Source of the DNA: Planctomycetaceae bacterium
GTDB lineage: Bacteria; Planctomycetota; Planctomycetia; Pirellulales; Pirellulaceae
Direction: 5' to 3'
Length of the DNA stretch: 5,641 nt
Assembly: GCA_024642765.1 (NCBI GenBank)
Contig: JAHEAM010000273.1
Location: forward strand, 1 to 5,641
Made by a program: the position numbers and the translations under genes. Position 1 is the first letter of the stretch. Every line of letters starts with the position of its first letter. Positions 4,785-5,641 of the stretch are shown here, in pieces. Below the pieces are notes generated by a model. That model was not told the origin of the DNA. It ran no database searches and was given only the letters and a program-made list of their open reading frames with translations.

Positions 4785-5641
4785 ATGCTGCATTCTCCGA
4801 TTAGCTTCTCTGAACAAGTCAATTTGAATTTCGATAAAGCGGCCAAATTGACGAAACACGATCCAACCTTGCTTTGCCAAATAAAGGAATGCAATAGTGT
4901 TTACCACATGGCGTTTCCATTGCGTCGTGACGACGGATCGATCGAAGTGATTCATGCTTGGCGTGCCGAACATAGCCATCACAAAATGCCGACCAAAGGT
5001 GGGATTCGCTATAGTATTGACGTCAACGAAGATGAAGTTCGTGCGCTGGCTGCGTTGATGACCTATAAATGTGCAATCGTCAACGTTCCGTTTGGTGGAG
5101 CCAAGGGCGGCATCAAAATCGACCGCAACAAATATTCAATTGGCGAATTAGAGCGAATCACTCGCCGTTACACTTTCGAGCTAGTGCGCAAGAATTTTAT
5201 TGGCCCCGGTGTCGATGTGCCGGCTCCGGATTTTGGAACTGGAGCCCGTGAAATGTCATGGATCGTTGACACGTTTCAGACGTTGATTCACAACGAAGTC
5301 GACTCGGCGTCCTGCGTGACCGGCAAGCCGATTCCATTCGGAGGAATTCACGGTCGTGTTGAGGCAACAGGACTTGGGATTTACTACGGTCTCAAAGAGG
5401 CGTGTTCGCATCGTGAGGATATGCAGCGGTTAGGCTTGTCGCCTGGAATCGACGGCAAGCGGTTTGTCGTGCAAGGCCTTGGAAACGTTGGATACCATAC
5501 CGCAAAATTCATGACGCGTGCGGGCGCGATCATGGTCGGCGTTTTGGAACGCGAAGGATCGATCTTTTGTGAGACAGGAATTGACTTGGAACAGTTGGTG
5601 GAGTTTCGCAAGTCTTCCGGTTCGTTTGAAAAGTTTCCAGG
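4785..5641 (+). CDS. Glutamate dehydrogenase, animal-mitochondrial-like (3' partial)
   Basis: The frame runs from ATG 4785 to the right edge, 285 whole codons. TAA at 4764-4766 is in frame and no start codon lies between it and the ATG; no strong ribosome site is visible. The enzyme interconverts glutamate with 2-oxoglutarate and ammonium using NAD(P)(H), in the cytoplasm. Landmarks: KGGIR (71-75), K95 in MTYKCA, PFGGAKGG (102-109) with catalytic K107, DVPAPD (144-149) with catalytic D149, CVTGKPI (177-183), GGIHGR (186-191), EATG (193-196), and the Rossmann loop GLGNVG (231-236). The K71/K95/K107 spacing (24 and 12) equals that of the family's substrate lysines. The sequence follows human GLUD1, as I remember it, almost throughout. 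E255 occupies the ribose-binding acidic position, suggesting NAD use, but neighbouring R256 could accept an NADP phosphate. The rest of the coenzyme domain and the site of the animal antenna insertion are off the window. It is divergent from the TerB-like gene. Confidence 0.95.
   Translation, partial: MLHSPISFSEQVNLNFDKAAKLTKHDPTLLCQIKECNSVYHMAFPLRRDDGSIEVIHAWRAEHSHHKMPTKGGIRYSIDVNEDEVRALAALMTYKCAIVNVPFGGAKGGIKIDRNKYSIGELERITRRYTFELVRKNFIGPGVDVPAPDFGTGAREMSWIVDTFQTLIHNEVDSASCVTGKPIPFGGIHGRVEATGLGIYYGLKEACSHREDMQRLGLSPGIDGKRFVVQGLGNVGYHTAKFMTRAGAIMVGVLEREGSIFCETGIDLEQLVEFRKSSGSFEKFP

Noticed and set aside
4692..4982. 96-codon ORF on the - strand
   Set aside because: It is antisense to the start of the clearly recognised glutamate dehydrogenase gene and shows no protein family pattern.
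1..5641. CRISPR array, IS element, tRNA or phage gene
   Set aside because: I looked for regularly spaced repeats, transposase motifs with terminal inverted repeats, and tRNA-like cloverleaf sequences and saw none.

Overview
The window carries four protein-coding regions and two intergenic regions, and looks like chromosomal DNA of a Gram-negative planctomycete, probably of the Pirellulaceae. The grounds are the roughly balanced base composition, a very large OstA/LptA-like periplasmic protein of a type I associate with planctomycetes, a lipoprotein with a TTG start, long intergenic gaps and weak Shine-Dalgarno use. The taxonomic call is inference: there is no rRNA or marker gene here.

Layout. 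(1) Positions 1-2870, + strand: the C-terminal ~955 residues of a large OstA/LptA-like protein, open at the left edge, so its N-terminus (where an export signal or membrane anchor would be) is missing. (2) 2871-3292: about 420 bp with no convincing gene. It holds short direct and inverted repeats, a perfect TTGACA box and one doubtful 28-codon ORF. (3) 3293-4222, + strand: a complete 309-residue lipoprotein with a DUF4105 (Lnb N-terminal periplasmic) domain and a His/Cys pair typical of papain-like or NlpC/P60-like enzymes. (4) 4226-4573, - strand: a complete 115-residue TerB-like protein, convergent with gene 3 with only 3 bp between the stop codons. (5) 4574-4784: a divergent intergenic region with two adjacent small hairpins and a weak promoter candidate. 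(6) 4785-5641, + strand: the first 285 residues of a glutamate dehydrogenase, cut by the right edge and strikingly like the animal mitochondrial enzyme.

Gene relations. The four genes do not form one operon: a long gap separates the first two, genes 3 and 4 converge, and genes 4 and 6 diverge. The first two products both point to the cell envelope (lipopolysaccharide transport-like, and a lipoprotein-anchored candidate acyltransferase or hydrolase), but their link is only proximity. The TerB-like protein and the glutamate dehydrogenase share a divergent promoter region.

No tRNA, rRNA, CRISPR array, insertion sequence or phage gene was seen. The items most worth following up are the stand-alone DUF4105 lipoprotein, the animal-type glutamate dehydrogenase and the repeat architecture of the OstA-like protein. 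I found no clear multi-gene undescribed system.
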